From contig NZ_QVQT02000002.1 in the NCBI RefSeq assembly GCF_003428625.2, positions 1-64,000 of the forward strand: a DNA stretch of 64,000 nucleotides, given 5' to 3'. This document shows, in pieces, positions 31,017 through 40,328 of the stretch. Numbering within the stretch: position 1 is the stretch's first letter; every line of letters begins with the position of its first letter. This stretch comes from Paracidobacterium acidisoli (GTDB taxonomy: Bacteria; Acidobacteriota; Terriglobia; Terriglobales; Acidobacteriaceae). The translations under genes were made by a program, and so were the position numbers. The notes beneath the pieces are model-generated. The model saw nothing but the letters and a program-made list of their open reading frames with translations, did not search any database and was not told the origin of the DNA.

Positions 31017-32549
31017 ATGAGGGCTGATCGACTGCTCTCAGCCTTATTGCAGCTTCAGGCTCACGGCCAATTGACCGGTAAAGAGCTGGCGAAGCGGCTT
31101 GAAATCTCGGAGCGCACTGTACACAGGGACATGGAGGCTCTCAGCGCCGCGGGGGTTCCGGTATATGCCCTGCGTGGCGCCAGCGGAGGCTGGCAACTCG
31201 ATGAGAACTGGCGGATGCACGTCCCCGGTCTGGATGACGCAGAGTTGCGTGCGCTCCTGATGTCACAGCCTCGCGTTCTTGGTGATAAGCGGCTTGCCTC
31301 GGCCGCGGAGCGGGCACTCGGCAAACTGCTGGCGTCACTGCCTTCAGCCATGCGGGATCGCGCTGTTTCCATGCGGGAGCGTCTTTATGTGGACCCCACG
31401 GCATGGACCGGAACTTCGGAGGATCTCTCGCTTCTGCCGGTCGTACAGGATGCTGTCTCCGGGGACCGAAAACTCAGATTCACCTACCGCAAGAGACGGA
31501 GCCCGGTTCAGCGGGATGTTCCGCAATCGGATGGCTGTCAGCAGGAATGGATTGTCGAGCAGCGGACGGTCGATCCGCTGGGGCTGATTGCCAAAGGCAG
31601 CACATGGTATTTGTATGCACGTACTCCGGCTGGATTCAGAACTTATCGAATCTCCCGAATGCAGGAGGTGACGATACTTGACCTTGCCTGCGAACGGCCA
31701 GCCGATTTTGATCTGACAGAGCAATGGAAGATGTCGACGGAGCGCTTTCAGGATGAGGTGAGGCGGGATGCAGAGGCATATCAGCGCACTCTTGCCGCGA
31801 AGCGAGAGGCCGAGGCCCGCGTGGTTCAGGAGATGGAGATAGCCCGGCAGGTGCAGGCGCGGCTTTTCCCCCAGTCACAACCAAGGCTCCGGACCCTTGA
31901 TTATGCCGGCATTTGTCTTCAGGCTCGTCAGATAGGCGGCGACTACTATGACTTCCTTGGTCTCGGCCGCGACCGGCTCGGGCTGATCGTCAGTGACATT
32001 GCCGGGAAGGGGATTGCTGCTGCTTTGCTGATGGCCAATCTGCAGGCAAACCTGCGTGGTCAGGCTGCTCTTGCGTGGGATCATCCTGAGAGTCTGCTTC
32101 ATTCCGTGAATCGGCTTTTCTTCGAGAACACGGATGACAATGCTTATGCCACGCTCGTCTTTGCAGAGTACGAAGACACTTCACAGCGGCTGCGTTATGT
32201 GAACTGTGGCCACCTGAGCGCGCTGCTGCTCAGGAGTGACGGGGCTATCGAACGCCTGGATTCGACCTGCACGGTGCTTGGATTATTCCAGGAATGGGAG
32301 TGCGTGAGGGGCGAGACCACACTCTCCGCCGGCGATCTGCTGTTGCTGTATACCGATGGTGTTACTGAAGCATCCGGCTTACAGGGAGAGGAATTTGGCG
32401 AACACCGTCTTATTGAAGCTTTGCGGCGTCATCGGAGCATGATCGCGTCAGAACTGCTTTCGGCTATTGTGAGCGAAATTCGCCGGTTCCATCCGGGCGA
32501 ACAGCATGACGATATTACGCTGATTGTTGCGCGCTGTGGATCAGCATAG
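31017..32549 (+). CDS. Fusion of a WYL transcriptional regulator and a SpoIIE/PP2C phosphatase
   Basis: 510 residues in one uninterrupted frame. Residues 1-60 are an HTH_11/DeoR-like winged helix (LTGKELAKRLEISERTVHRDMEAL). Residues about 135-220 are a WYL domain with W197-Y198-L199. About 240-285 is a charged coiled coil. The rest is a SpoIIE-type PP2C phosphatase: GGDYYDF 307-313, SDIAGKG 326-332, VNCGHLSALLL, LLLYTDGVTEA and DDITLIV, so the metal-binding aspartates are all present. YafY-type regulators normally end in a WCX region; here the phosphatase replaces it. ATG 31017 starts MRADRLLSALL as in the regulator family. A ligand sensed by WYL might control dephosphorylation as well as transcription; this is inference. 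Confidence 0.9.
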   Translation: MRADRLLSALLQLQAHGQLTGKELAKRLEISERTVHRDMEALSAAGVPVYALRGASGGWQLDENWRMHVPGLDDAELRALLMSQPRVLGDKRLASAAERALGKLLASLPSAMRDRAVSMRERLYVDPTAWTGTSEDLSLLPVVQDAVSGDRKLRFTYRKRRSPVQRDVPQSDGCQQEWIVEQRTVDPLGLIAKGSTWYLYARTPAGFRTYRISRMQEVTILDLACERPADFDLTEQWKMSTERFQDEVRRDAEAYQRTLAAKREAEARVVQEMEIARQVQARLFPQSQPRLRTLDYAGICLQARQIGGDYYDFLGLGRDRLGLIVSDIAGKGIAAALLMANLQANLRGQAALAWDHPESLLHSVNRLFFENTDDNAYATLVFAEYEDTSQRLRYVNCGHLSALLLRSDGAIERLDSTCTVLGLFQEWECVRGETTLSAGDLLLLYTDGVTEASGLQGEEFGEHRLIEALRRHRSMIASELLSAIVSEIRRFHPGEQHDDITLIVARCGSA

Positions 32550-32565
32550 AGCAGCTTTCAGAGTA

Positions 32566-32597
32566 AGGCGAGTTGCTCCGAATAAAGCAACCCGCCT
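32566..32597. terminator. Two-way terminator hairpin
   Basis: AGGCG-A-GTTGCT pairs with AGCAAC-C-CGCCT around an 8-base loop, one mismatch in twelve pairs. It sits in the 69-base gap between the convergent genes ending at 32549 and 32619. Confidence 0.6.
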
Positions 32598-32618
32598 GGT
32601 ACAGACATCTCTATATCG

Positions 32619-33476
32619 TCAGTGAATCCGGATATCGCCAGAGCCGGTTTCGATCCGTACCGTAGGTCCACCGCCGTTCACATCTCCCATAATGTGATGG
32701 TGCTCCAGACTTCCGTGCGTGCTGATGGGCGGATCACTGTGGACCGAGCCCGATCCGGTCGAGGCATCCAGCGAGAATTTGGCGTTTCCGACATTAAGCG
32801 TTACCGAGCCGGAACCAGTCTGAAGCTTCCAGTTTGTCGTCGGCTGCCCGTTCACCTCGATGTCGCCGGAGCCTGTCTGCGTATATAAGGCGCCCTGCAC
32901 TCCCTGCAGATGAATCGATCCGCTTCCGGTCTGAGCTTTTACGTCATTGGCCGCATGCATTTCTGCATGGATATCGCCTGAGCCGGTTTGGAGTGCCACC
33001 CTGCCTGTCAGCCCACTGGCTTCGATCTCTCCTGACCCGGTATTCGCACGAAGAGGTCCACCCAGGTTCAGCAGTCGCAGATCGCCTGAGCCTGAATTTG
33101 CCTCCAGCTCAGAGCCCCGTGGAGTCGTTACGTCGTAATCGATCGAAATGTTGTGATAGTTGGTGTGTTTGCCCACCGTGATAACGTTGCCGGACTGTTC
33201 AATCGGGGGGTGCGCCACCACATCATTAACACGATCCTGAGCGGAACCGAAATCTCCCCAGCTCCCCGCGTGAACGTGGCCGACAATATGAACTTCTCCA
33301 TCCGGCCCTGACGACACATGAATGTACCCCGAGCCGGTATTCAGGCTGAGAATTACCTGCCCGCTCACTGAAAGCGTTTTGTCGAATGCTCCATCTGCCG
33401 CCAGCGCTGCAAGCGGCGTAACTAGCATGGCCAGAGTGGTTACCACCATTCCCCATCGATTCCTGCAGAAGCTCAT
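32619..33476 (-). CDS. Secreted DUF4097-like beta-strand repeat protein
   Basis: 285 residues with a signal peptide (VVTTLAMLVTPLAALAA). The body is a beta-helix of short repeats ending in TGSG(D/E/S)I: SGSGDLRLL, NTGSGEIEA, QTGSGDIHAE, QTGSGSIHLQ, QTGSGDIEVN, STGSGSVHSD and ETGSGDIRIH. This is the layout of DUF4097/DUF2807-type 'putative adhesin' domains. No membrane anchor, so secreted or outer-surface. ATG 33476 is chosen at the signal peptide, with GGGG upstream. Function unknown. Confidence 0.8.
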   Translation of the reverse strand: MSFCRNRWGMVVTTLAMLVTPLAALAADGAFDKTLSVSGQVILSLNTGSGYIHVSSGPDGEVHIVGHVHAGSWGDFGSAQDRVNDVVAHPPIEQSGNVITVGKHTNYHNISIDYDVTTPRGSELEANSGSGDLRLLNLGGPLRANTGSGEIEASGLTGRVALQTGSGDIHAEMHAANDVKAQTGSGSIHLQGVQGALYTQTGSGDIEVNGQPTTNWKLQTGSGSVTLNVGNAKFSLDASTGSGSVHSDPPISTHGSLEHHHIMGDVNGGGPTVRIETGSGDIRIH

Positions 33477-33670
33477 AGTCTGCCCCTTTTTCCATACGAT
33501 TCGTGGTGCCTGGCTGGGCTGTCGCACACCTGCCACCGCCTGTTACTGGACATACGGAAGAACCTGGATACAGGTTCCCGGAAATAATTGGACACGCGGC
33601 GAAACTGTATTTTTGCATAATCTTTGCCCGGCCACTTGCATCTCTGCGTAGTACGCGTTATCCATCAAAG

Positions 33671-34726
33671 ATGGAATACAGACAGCTTGGACGATCGGGT
33701 CTGAAGGTTTCCGCGCTTAGCTTTGGTGCGGCCACTTTCGGCGGCGGTAATGAATTTTTTCGCGCATGGGGACAAACGGATGTGGATGAGGCTCGGCTCC
33801 TCATCAATCTTTGTCTCGATGCAGGCGTTAATCTCTTCGACGTGGCCAACATCTATTCCTACGGTCTTGCTGAAGAGGTTCTGGGCAAGGCTATCGAGGG
33901 CAAGCGGGATCAGGTTCTGATTTCCACCAAAGCTACCTTCCGCATGGGCGAAGCGGCGAACAATGTCGGCTCCTCGCGGTATCACCTGCTGCAGCAATGC
34001 GACAACAGTCTGAAGCGTCTGGGCACCGATTACATCGACATCTACCATATGCATGGCTTCGATGCGGCCACGCCTGTCGAAGAGACTTTAGATGCCTTGA
34101 ATACGCTGGTGCACAGCGGCAAGGTCCGATACATCGCATGCTCCAATTTTTCCGGCTGGCATTTGATGAAATCTCTCGCCGTTTCGGAGCGTTATGGGTG
34201 GGCGCGCTATGTTGCGCATCAGGTGTACTACTCGCTCGTTGGCCGCGAATACGAGTGGGAACTGATGCCGCTTGGTCTGGAGCAGGGTGTTGGGGCTCTG
34301 ATCTGGAGCCCGCTTGGCTGGGGCCGTCTCACCGGTAAGATTCGTCGTGGTCAGCCGCTTCCCGAACAAAGCCGTCTGCACAAAACTGCCGAGATGGGAC
34401 CGCCCGTCGACGACGAATATCTTTATACGGTTGTCGATGCCCTTGAAGAAGTCTCCAAAGAGACTGGGAAATCTGTTCCGCAGATTGCCCTTAACTGGCT
34501 TCTGCAGCGTCCTACTGTCTCGAGCATCATCCTTGGCGCGCGCAATGAACACCAGCTTCGCCAGAATCTTGAGGTGGCAACATTCACCCTTAGCGCTGAA
34601 CAGGTGAAGAAACTAGACAAAGCCAGTGAACGGACGCCGATTTATCCCTACTGGCATCAGCGGCAGTTCGCCGAACGCAATCCGCCTCCTGTCCCTGTCT
34701 ATAAGGGCGGAAATTCCAACGAATAG
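33671..34726 (+). CDS. Aldo/keto reductase
   Basis: 351-residue NADPH-dependent reductase of the AKR superfamily. Catalytic positions are visible: Asp/Tyr in FDVANIYSYGLAEEVLG, Lys in LISTKATF and His in IYHMHGFD. The nucleotide-binding C-terminal part has SSIILGARNEHQLRQNLE. It starts MEYRQLGRSGLKVSALSFGAATFG, typical of the YajO/Tas-like subgroup. Substrate not predictable. A strong hairpin terminator follows. Confidence 0.9.
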   Translation: MEYRQLGRSGLKVSALSFGAATFGGGNEFFRAWGQTDVDEARLLINLCLDAGVNLFDVANIYSYGLAEEVLGKAIEGKRDQVLISTKATFRMGEAANNVGSSRYHLLQQCDNSLKRLGTDYIDIYHMHGFDAATPVEETLDALNTLVHSGKVRYIACSNFSGWHLMKSLAVSERYGWARYVAHQVYYSLVGREYEWELMPLGLEQGVGALIWSPLGWGRLTGKIRRGQPLPEQSRLHKTAEMGPPVDDEYLYTVVDALEEVSKETGKSVPQIALNWLLQRPTVSSIILGARNEHQLRQNLEVATFTLSAEQVKKLDKASERTPIYPYWHQRQFAERNPPPVPVYKGGNSNE

Positions 34727-34738
34727 CATAAGCTGCGT

Positions 34739-34782
34739 TTTCTCTGCCCACCTCTTTACTTCCAGGAGAGTGGGCAGAGAAA
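34739..34782. terminator. Strong hairpin terminator after the aldo/keto reductase
   Basis: TTTCTCTGCCCAC and GTGGGCAGAGAAA form a perfect 13-bp stem with an 18-base loop. The stem starts with T-rich bases on either strand, so it may work in both directions for the convergent GH39 gene. Confidence 0.7.
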
Positions 34783-34843
34783 GAGTGCAATGACGAAACA
34801 AAGCTCTTCGGGCATTTGCTCCGTGGCGGGCGCCGTCCTTCTG

Positions 34844-36391
34844 TTATTTCTTTATCTCTACCAACAGCAATGCATTTGGCTCCAGCTTTAATTCCAGTTG
34901 TTCATTCTCGATTCTGCGCTCCTGGGGTGGAGGCAGTGCGCTCTCCTGATTCAGCGAATCAACCTGCTTCACGGTGGGATACTGCGGGCTTCCTGTCTTT
35001 CGGTAGAGTCCCAGGGTATTTCCATGCTCATCATCCACACGGCTTACTGCAGCGGTGGCTCCGGCAGGGAGTCCTGTAAGCTTCAGCACAATCTCTTTTG
35101 GAGAGCCTTTTACCAGGCCGCCCTCCTGCGGATCTACCAGGTTCCATACGGCAATTGCCAGCGATCCATCGCTTCTCCGGGTCACGATTGCGTCTCGCGA
35201 TGAGTTTGCCAGCCGTTCATCGCCGAGCTTATGCAGCAGGCTGAAATCGTAATAACTCGCTTTTTTAATGCCCCCTTCCGCGATCAATCCAAAATTCCCT
35301 TCGAAGGGCTGGGCAATCGGACCGCCCTCCTCGAAAACATCCGAGAAGGTCCAGAACGACATCATCGTTACCAGCCCGTCGCATTCGCGCACAGTATTTG
35401 CCAGAGCCGGACCGACAAATGTCGTATCGCGAATGGCATCGTGCCCGGGCACATTCCATTCCGTCCACAGAAGCGGCAGGCTGGGCATTGACGATGCCTG
35501 AATCTGTTTTTTCACCATTCCGATTGCCCGGCACACCCGGTCGTCCATCGGAATCTCTTCATGTGTGTGGAAGAGGTTCCACACCGTGTCATCGGCATAG
35601 CCGTGCGTGGAAACGAAATCGACGGGAACATGATTTTCAGACGTGTACTTAAGGAATTCAGGCACCCATTGTGCTGCCGCTGTTGCAGGGCCTCCTACGC
35701 GGAGCCTGCTGCTGACTCCCTTGATATCGCGTGCTGTGTGTGCATACAACTCGAAGTAGCTGTCCTGCCGGGGAATGCCGCCCCAGAAATCAATATTCGG
35801 TTCGTTCCAAACTTCGAAATACCACTTCGATACTTCATCGACGCCGTATCTATCGACCAGATGCTGCGCGAGATGCGTAATCAATCCATCCCATCGCTCC
35901 CAGCTTTTTGGCGGCGACACGTTGGGTTTGTACCAGAAGGCATGCAGCGCATCCGGATTGAAGGCCAGCTTTCTGGGCATAAAGCTGATCTCGACTATGG
36001 GTCTGACGCCGGCTTTCAGCAGGCCGTCGTAAATCTGATCGACGTACTGAAAGTTATAGACCGGGTTTCCATGTTCATCTTCGGTATAGATACCATTCTC
36101 ATCATCCAGAATCCCGTGGCCGCGCACGTAGCTCAGGTCCGTCACCTGCTTCACCGCGCGCAGATCGTCGCGCCAGCTTTCACGCAGCATCAGATTAGCT
36201 CGCCCCGAGCCAAACATCTCTTCCCAGAAGTGGGGAAAAGGAGCTGACTTCGCATTTACATCGATCTCGACCTGTTCTCTCCCGGGAAATGACTGCGCCT
36301 CTACCTGGTGCAGGCAACCGCAAAAGCATAAAGACAGGAGGATGGCCAGAATCCAGATTCGATGAGCAGATCGCTGAAGCTGCGGTTCCAT
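34844..36391 (-). CDS. Secreted GH39-type glycoside hydrolase
   Basis: 515 residues with a signal sequence (WILAILLSLCFCGC; the CGC may be a lipobox). The catalytic barrel matches GH39 beta-xylosidase/iduronidase-like enzymes: acid/base Glu197 in VWNEPNIDFWGG and nucleophile Glu311 in LLWTEWNVPG, with VSTHGYADDT between. A C-terminal beta domain (LAIAVWNLVDP, LKLTGLPAGATAAVSRVDD) is the usual accessory. It probably acts on plant or fungal polysaccharide in the periplasm or outside. Substrate uncertain. Alone in its transcription unit. Confidence 0.88.
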   Translation of the reverse strand: MEPQLQRSAHRIWILAILLSLCFCGCLHQVEAQSFPGREQVEIDVNAKSAPFPHFWEEMFGSGRANLMLRESWRDDLRAVKQVTDLSYVRGHGILDDENGIYTEDEHGNPVYNFQYVDQIYDGLLKAGVRPIVEISFMPRKLAFNPDALHAFWYKPNVSPPKSWERWDGLITHLAQHLVDRYGVDEVSKWYFEVWNEPNIDFWGGIPRQDSYFELYAHTARDIKGVSSRLRVGGPATAAAQWVPEFLKYTSENHVPVDFVSTHGYADDTVWNLFHTHEEIPMDDRVCRAIGMVKKQIQASSMPSLPLLWTEWNVPGHDAIRDTTFVGPALANTVRECDGLVTMMSFWTFSDVFEEGGPIAQPFEGNFGLIAEGGIKKASYYDFSLLHKLGDERLANSSRDAIVTRRSDGSLAIAVWNLVDPQEGGLVKGSPKEIVLKLTGLPAGATAAVSRVDDEHGNTLGLYRKTGSPQYPTVKQVDSLNQESALPPPQERRIENEQLELKLEPNALLLVEIKK

Positions 36392-36735
36392 AACGCTCCT
36401 TTATATTCGCTGCTCTTGTTCCCAGCGGGAAATAGTACTTCTTATGGCACCGGTATGCTTCTTTCGATGCCCATAAATGTCCGAATCGATGCCGGGAATG
36501 AAAGTGGATCAGGTGACTATGCCTCACCGAAGAGCTTCTGATTCCTGTTACAGAGGCAGGGAATGCCGATCTGTTCCTTCAGTTTTGCTGCTTACGGTTG
36601 TCTGTCGCCGGTACAGGTTCGTCCATGCGCGAAGGCCTGATATATACTTTTAAGTTGCGGGACGTACTCTGAAGTCACCTCTTTTCCTGTACTTCGCCGC
36701 AAAATCATCTCCAGCAAAATGCTTCCGAGGTCCTC
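36392..36735. other. Divergent spacer between the GH39 gene and yebC
   Basis: No gene is supported. The sequence is markedly AT-richer than the flanking yebC. CTGATATATACTTTTAAG near 36638-36655 could hold a -10 box for yebC, and GAGGTCC precedes its ATG. No hairpins, repeats or RNA genes stand out. Confidence 0.45.
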
Positions 36736-37485
<750 letters not shown>

Positions 37486-37508
37486 CGGCCGTAGTCATAT
37501 CATCCGGC

Positions 37509-37528
37509 AGGCCGCCCATCGGCGGCCT
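37509..37528 (+). terminator. Terminator after yebC
   Basis: AGGCCGCC-CATC-GGCGGCCT is a perfect 8-bp stem with a tetraloop, followed by TTGCTTTG, 23 bases after the yebC stop. Confidence 0.7.
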
Positions 37529-37559
37529 TTGCTTTGCTCCGTGGAGAGAACGGATTTAA

Positions 37560-38300
37560 ATGCGCAAACAGCTTTTTGCTTTTTTTTTCGCTGCCCTGTT
37601 TGGGATTTCACTGACAACAGTCCCCAACGTCCATGCGCAGTCCGCGCACGTATCAACCGGGTCAGGTGATCGGTCAGCTGACGCGGTTCTTGCTGCACGG
37701 CCGTGGGAGTGGGGACCATTCTTTCAGGGCGGTGTCGGGGTAGGCGAGCGCTCGGACTTTTCCTTTACCAGCGCAGGCGTGCGTCTGGGTAAAGTGATTA
37801 CCGACCAGCACCTGGGAGGCTTCTTCCGCGGGCAGTTCGAGTATGCGGGAGAGATCATGCCGTATTGGCAGGCATTTACACCTCCTCCACATCTCCAGGC
37901 GGAAAAATTTGTCGATCCTGCTACCGGCCTGACAACTTATGTCAATGAGCCAGTGGGCGGCGGCACATATACCGGTGTCAGTATTACGCCGATCATTCTG
38001 CGCTGGAACTTTAAGCCGCACGGAAGGTTTGTTCCCTGGTTTCAGGGGGCCGGCGGTCTGATTTATACGACACATAAGTTTCCGCCCGATGTTCTGGTTC
38101 ATCACGGAACCCCAGGTGCTACCAGTGTTTTTAATTTCAGTCCGCAGGGCGGCGGCGGCTTTCATTACTTTGTAAGGCCGAAGGAGTCGATTACCTTCTC
38201 CGCAAACGCTATCCATATCTCCAGTGCTTCGCTGGGAGACAGAAACCCAGGCGTCAATGCCAGCATACAGTTCCAGATTGGCTATACCTGGTGGAAGTGA
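37560..38300 (+). CDS. Lipid A 3-O-deacylase-like (PagL/acyloxyacyl hydrolase) outer-membrane protein
   Basis: 246 residues with a signal peptide (FFFAALFGISLTTVPNVHAQ) and amphipathic strands ending in an aromatic/Lys C terminus (GYTWWK). The C-terminal AIHISSASLGDRNPGVN matches the PagL active-site region, where His and Ser of the catalytic triad lie two residues apart. The expected downstream Glu is not obvious, so activity is uncertain. It would trim an acyl chain from lipid A in the outer membrane. Confidence 0.75.
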   Translation: MRKQLFAFFFAALFGISLTTVPNVHAQSAHVSTGSGDRSADAVLAARPWEWGPFFQGGVGVGERSDFSFTSAGVRLGKVITDQHLGGFFRGQFEYAGEIMPYWQAFTPPPHLQAEKFVDPATGLTTYVNEPVGGGTYTGVSITPIILRWNFKPHGRFVPWFQGAGGLIYTTHKFPPDVLVHHGTPGATSVFNFSPQGGGGFHYFVRPKESITFSANAIHISSASLGDRNPGVNASIQFQIGYTWWK

Positions 38301-38336
38301 AGCAGGGCAGAGTGCACGGGAAAGGCTCAGAACACA

Positions 38337-39278
38337 ATGTCTGATGCTCTTGTCGAGTGCGTTCCCAATTTTTCAGAAGGCCGAAATGCCGTCATTGTTG
38401 AATCGATCGTTTCCGCAATGGCGGTAGAGGGTGTGTCTCTTCTGGACTGGTCGCTCGATTCGGACCACAATCGCTCGGTGGTCACCATAGTCGGGCCGCC
38501 GGCCGGTGTGCTCGAGTCCGCCGTTCGCGGAGCGGGCCGTGCCGCCGAGCTGATTGATCTGACGTCTCAGAGAGGGGTTCATCCGCGTATCGGGGCCGCG
38601 GATGTGATCCCATTTGTTCCGGTACAGGGCATTTCGCTGGATCAGTGTGCGCTGCTGGCGCGTCAGGCCGGCCAGCAGATATGGTCCCGGTACGGTGTGC
38701 CGGTCTATTTCTATGAAGCCGCAACCGCCCGCCCGGACCGGGTTTTGCTGGAGGAGGTTCGCCGAGGGCAATTTGAAGGTCTGCGCGAGGCGGTAAAGAA
38801 AGAAACAGCCCGTCAGCCGGATGTTGGCGGTCCTGATCTGCATCCAACCGCAGGAGCTTCCGCTGTCGGCGCGCGCCGTTTTCTTATTGCCTATAATCTT
38901 TATCTTGACATTCCTGATGTTGCTGTTGCCAGAGCTATTGCAAAGGAAATCAGGCAATCCGGAGGCGGGCTTACCGGCGTAAAAGCAATGGGGGTGCTGG
39001 CCCATGGGCGGGCTCAGATTTCAATGAATATCACTGATTTCATGAGAACACCGGTCGGAAAGGTGTACGCCATGGTGAAATACAAGGCTGCTCGCTACGG
39101 AGCTTCGGTAACAGAGGGCGAGCTTATCGGTCTTATCCCGGAAGCCGCGATTGAGCGGGACAGCGAGTGGATGCGTCTATTTAAGGAGTTCGACTCCGAC
39201 AGCCGGATCATCGAGCGCAGACTGGAGCGCCCGCTTTCCTGGCCCGCATCTCTGCCAGCCGGTTCGGGTCTAAGATGA
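38337..39278 (+). CDS. ftcD: Glutamate formimidoyltransferase
   Basis: Moves the formimino group from formiminoglutamate (histidine breakdown) to tetrahydrofolate. 313 residues: VECVPNFSEGRN at the start, DHNRSVVTIVG, the catalytic His in GVHPRIGAADVIPFVPV and GGLTGVKAMGVLAHGRAQISMN. Only the transferase domains are present; no cyclodeaminase domain is fused. No hut genes are in the window. Confidence 0.92.
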   Translation: MSDALVECVPNFSEGRNAVIVESIVSAMAVEGVSLLDWSLDSDHNRSVVTIVGPPAGVLESAVRGAGRAAELIDLTSQRGVHPRIGAADVIPFVPVQGISLDQCALLARQAGQQIWSRYGVPVYFYEAATARPDRVLLEEVRRGQFEGLREAVKKETARQPDVGGPDLHPTAGASAVGARRFLIAYNLYLDIPDVAVARAIAKEIRQSGGGLTGVKAMGVLAHGRAQISMNITDFMRTPVGKVYAMVKYKAARYGASVTEGELIGLIPEAAIERDSEWMRLFKEFDSDSRIIERRLERPLSWPASLPAGSGLR

Positions 39279-39333
39279 CAATGGCGGTCAACGGAATGAT
39301 CCGGTACCGCCGGTAATGTGGAGGAAAGTCTTC

Positions 39334-40305
39334 GTGAAACACGGTAAGCGATACGGAAATATCCTGAGCATGACTTTGATTGCCGCTTTGGCCTTCTCTG
39401 TCTCTGTAATGCCCGCCTCTGCAGCGCAGCTCGATAACGATGCGCGTTCAGCCATTCCCCTGAATGTTCAGCAGCTTATCGTGATTGACTACCGTGCCAT
39501 GCAGAATTCGACGGCAGCGATGGATCTCAAAGCGCGTGTCCTGCCTCCGGAGCTGAAACAGCTCGAAGATGCACTGAAGAGTTCAGGCTTTAATGAGAAC
39601 CATGATGTAGAGATATTGGCCTTTGCCGCTTACCGTGCGGGAAATGGCGACAGCACCAAAGTCGTTGGAATTGCTCAGGGGCAGTTCTCGGTGGCCGATA
39701 TTCTGGCAAATTTCAAGAAAAAGAAGATTAAATTCACTTCCATTCGTAACAACCATCTTTATCCGATGGGTTCCAGTGGGATGCTTGTGACCTTTCTTAA
39801 CCCGACAACGATGCTTTTCGGTTCCAATGACGCCATTCGGCCTGCACTCGACGCTCGCGATGACCTCGCCCAGAACTTTATGGATAACAGCGCGATGATG
39901 ACGGCGATGCAGTCGGTCGATTCCGAGCCTCTCTGGAGCATTCTCGATCAAAAGGGAACGCAGTATATGATGCGCTCTCTTTTGGGGCAGGCTTCTCAGC
40001 TTGCCGATTACGATACCGTCAAAAAGCGCCTGTTAAGTTCGAGCTACACCATGAACTTTGACAATGGAGTTAAGTTCAGCCTCTATGTCATTACACCGGA
40101 TACCTTTACGGCCGCCACGATGTCCTCTCTGCTCAATGCGGCAGCTATGTATGAAAAAGTAAGTGGGACGCCTACAGAGAAGCAGGCCGTCGACAGCACC
40201 ACGATCAACTCTGCTGCGGGTAAGCTCGAGGTCAGTTTTGCGGCTTCCGATAGCCAGTTTTCGAGTCTGTTGCAGTCGCCGCTCTTCCAGTCAGTGGTGA
40301 AGTAA
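39334..40305 (+). CDS. Secreted protein of unknown function
   Basis: 323 residues, not recognised. Signal peptide (LIAALAFSVSVMPASAAQ), then alternating helices and strands with no cysteine and a low-complexity-free body. The motif VQQLIVIDYRAMQNS and GNGDSTKVVGIAQGQFSV suggest a globular domain like those seen in conserved acidobacterial secreted proteins, but I cannot name it. GTG 39334 is preferred to ATG 39316: GGAGGA lies 8-9 bases before the GTG and directly downstream of that ATG. Confidence 0.65.
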   Translation: MKHGKRYGNILSMTLIAALAFSVSVMPASAAQLDNDARSAIPLNVQQLIVIDYRAMQNSTAAMDLKARVLPPELKQLEDALKSSGFNENHDVEILAFAAYRAGNGDSTKVVGIAQGQFSVADILANFKKKKIKFTSIRNNHLYPMGSSGMLVTFLNPTTMLFGSNDAIRPALDARDDLAQNFMDNSAMMTAMQSVDSEPLWSILDQKGTQYMMRSLLGQASQLADYDTVKKRLLSSSYTMNFDNGVKFSLYVITPDTFTAATMSSLLNAAAMYEKVSGTPTEKQAVDSTTINSAAGKLEVSFAASDSQFSSLLQSPLFQSVVK

Positions 40306-40328
40306 TAAGAGCAGCTCTGCGGAACTCA

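Noticed and set aside
31017-32549. Two genes falsely joined by a frameshift
   Set aside because: The frame is continuous through a plausible coiled-coil linker, and both domains are complete with intact motifs.
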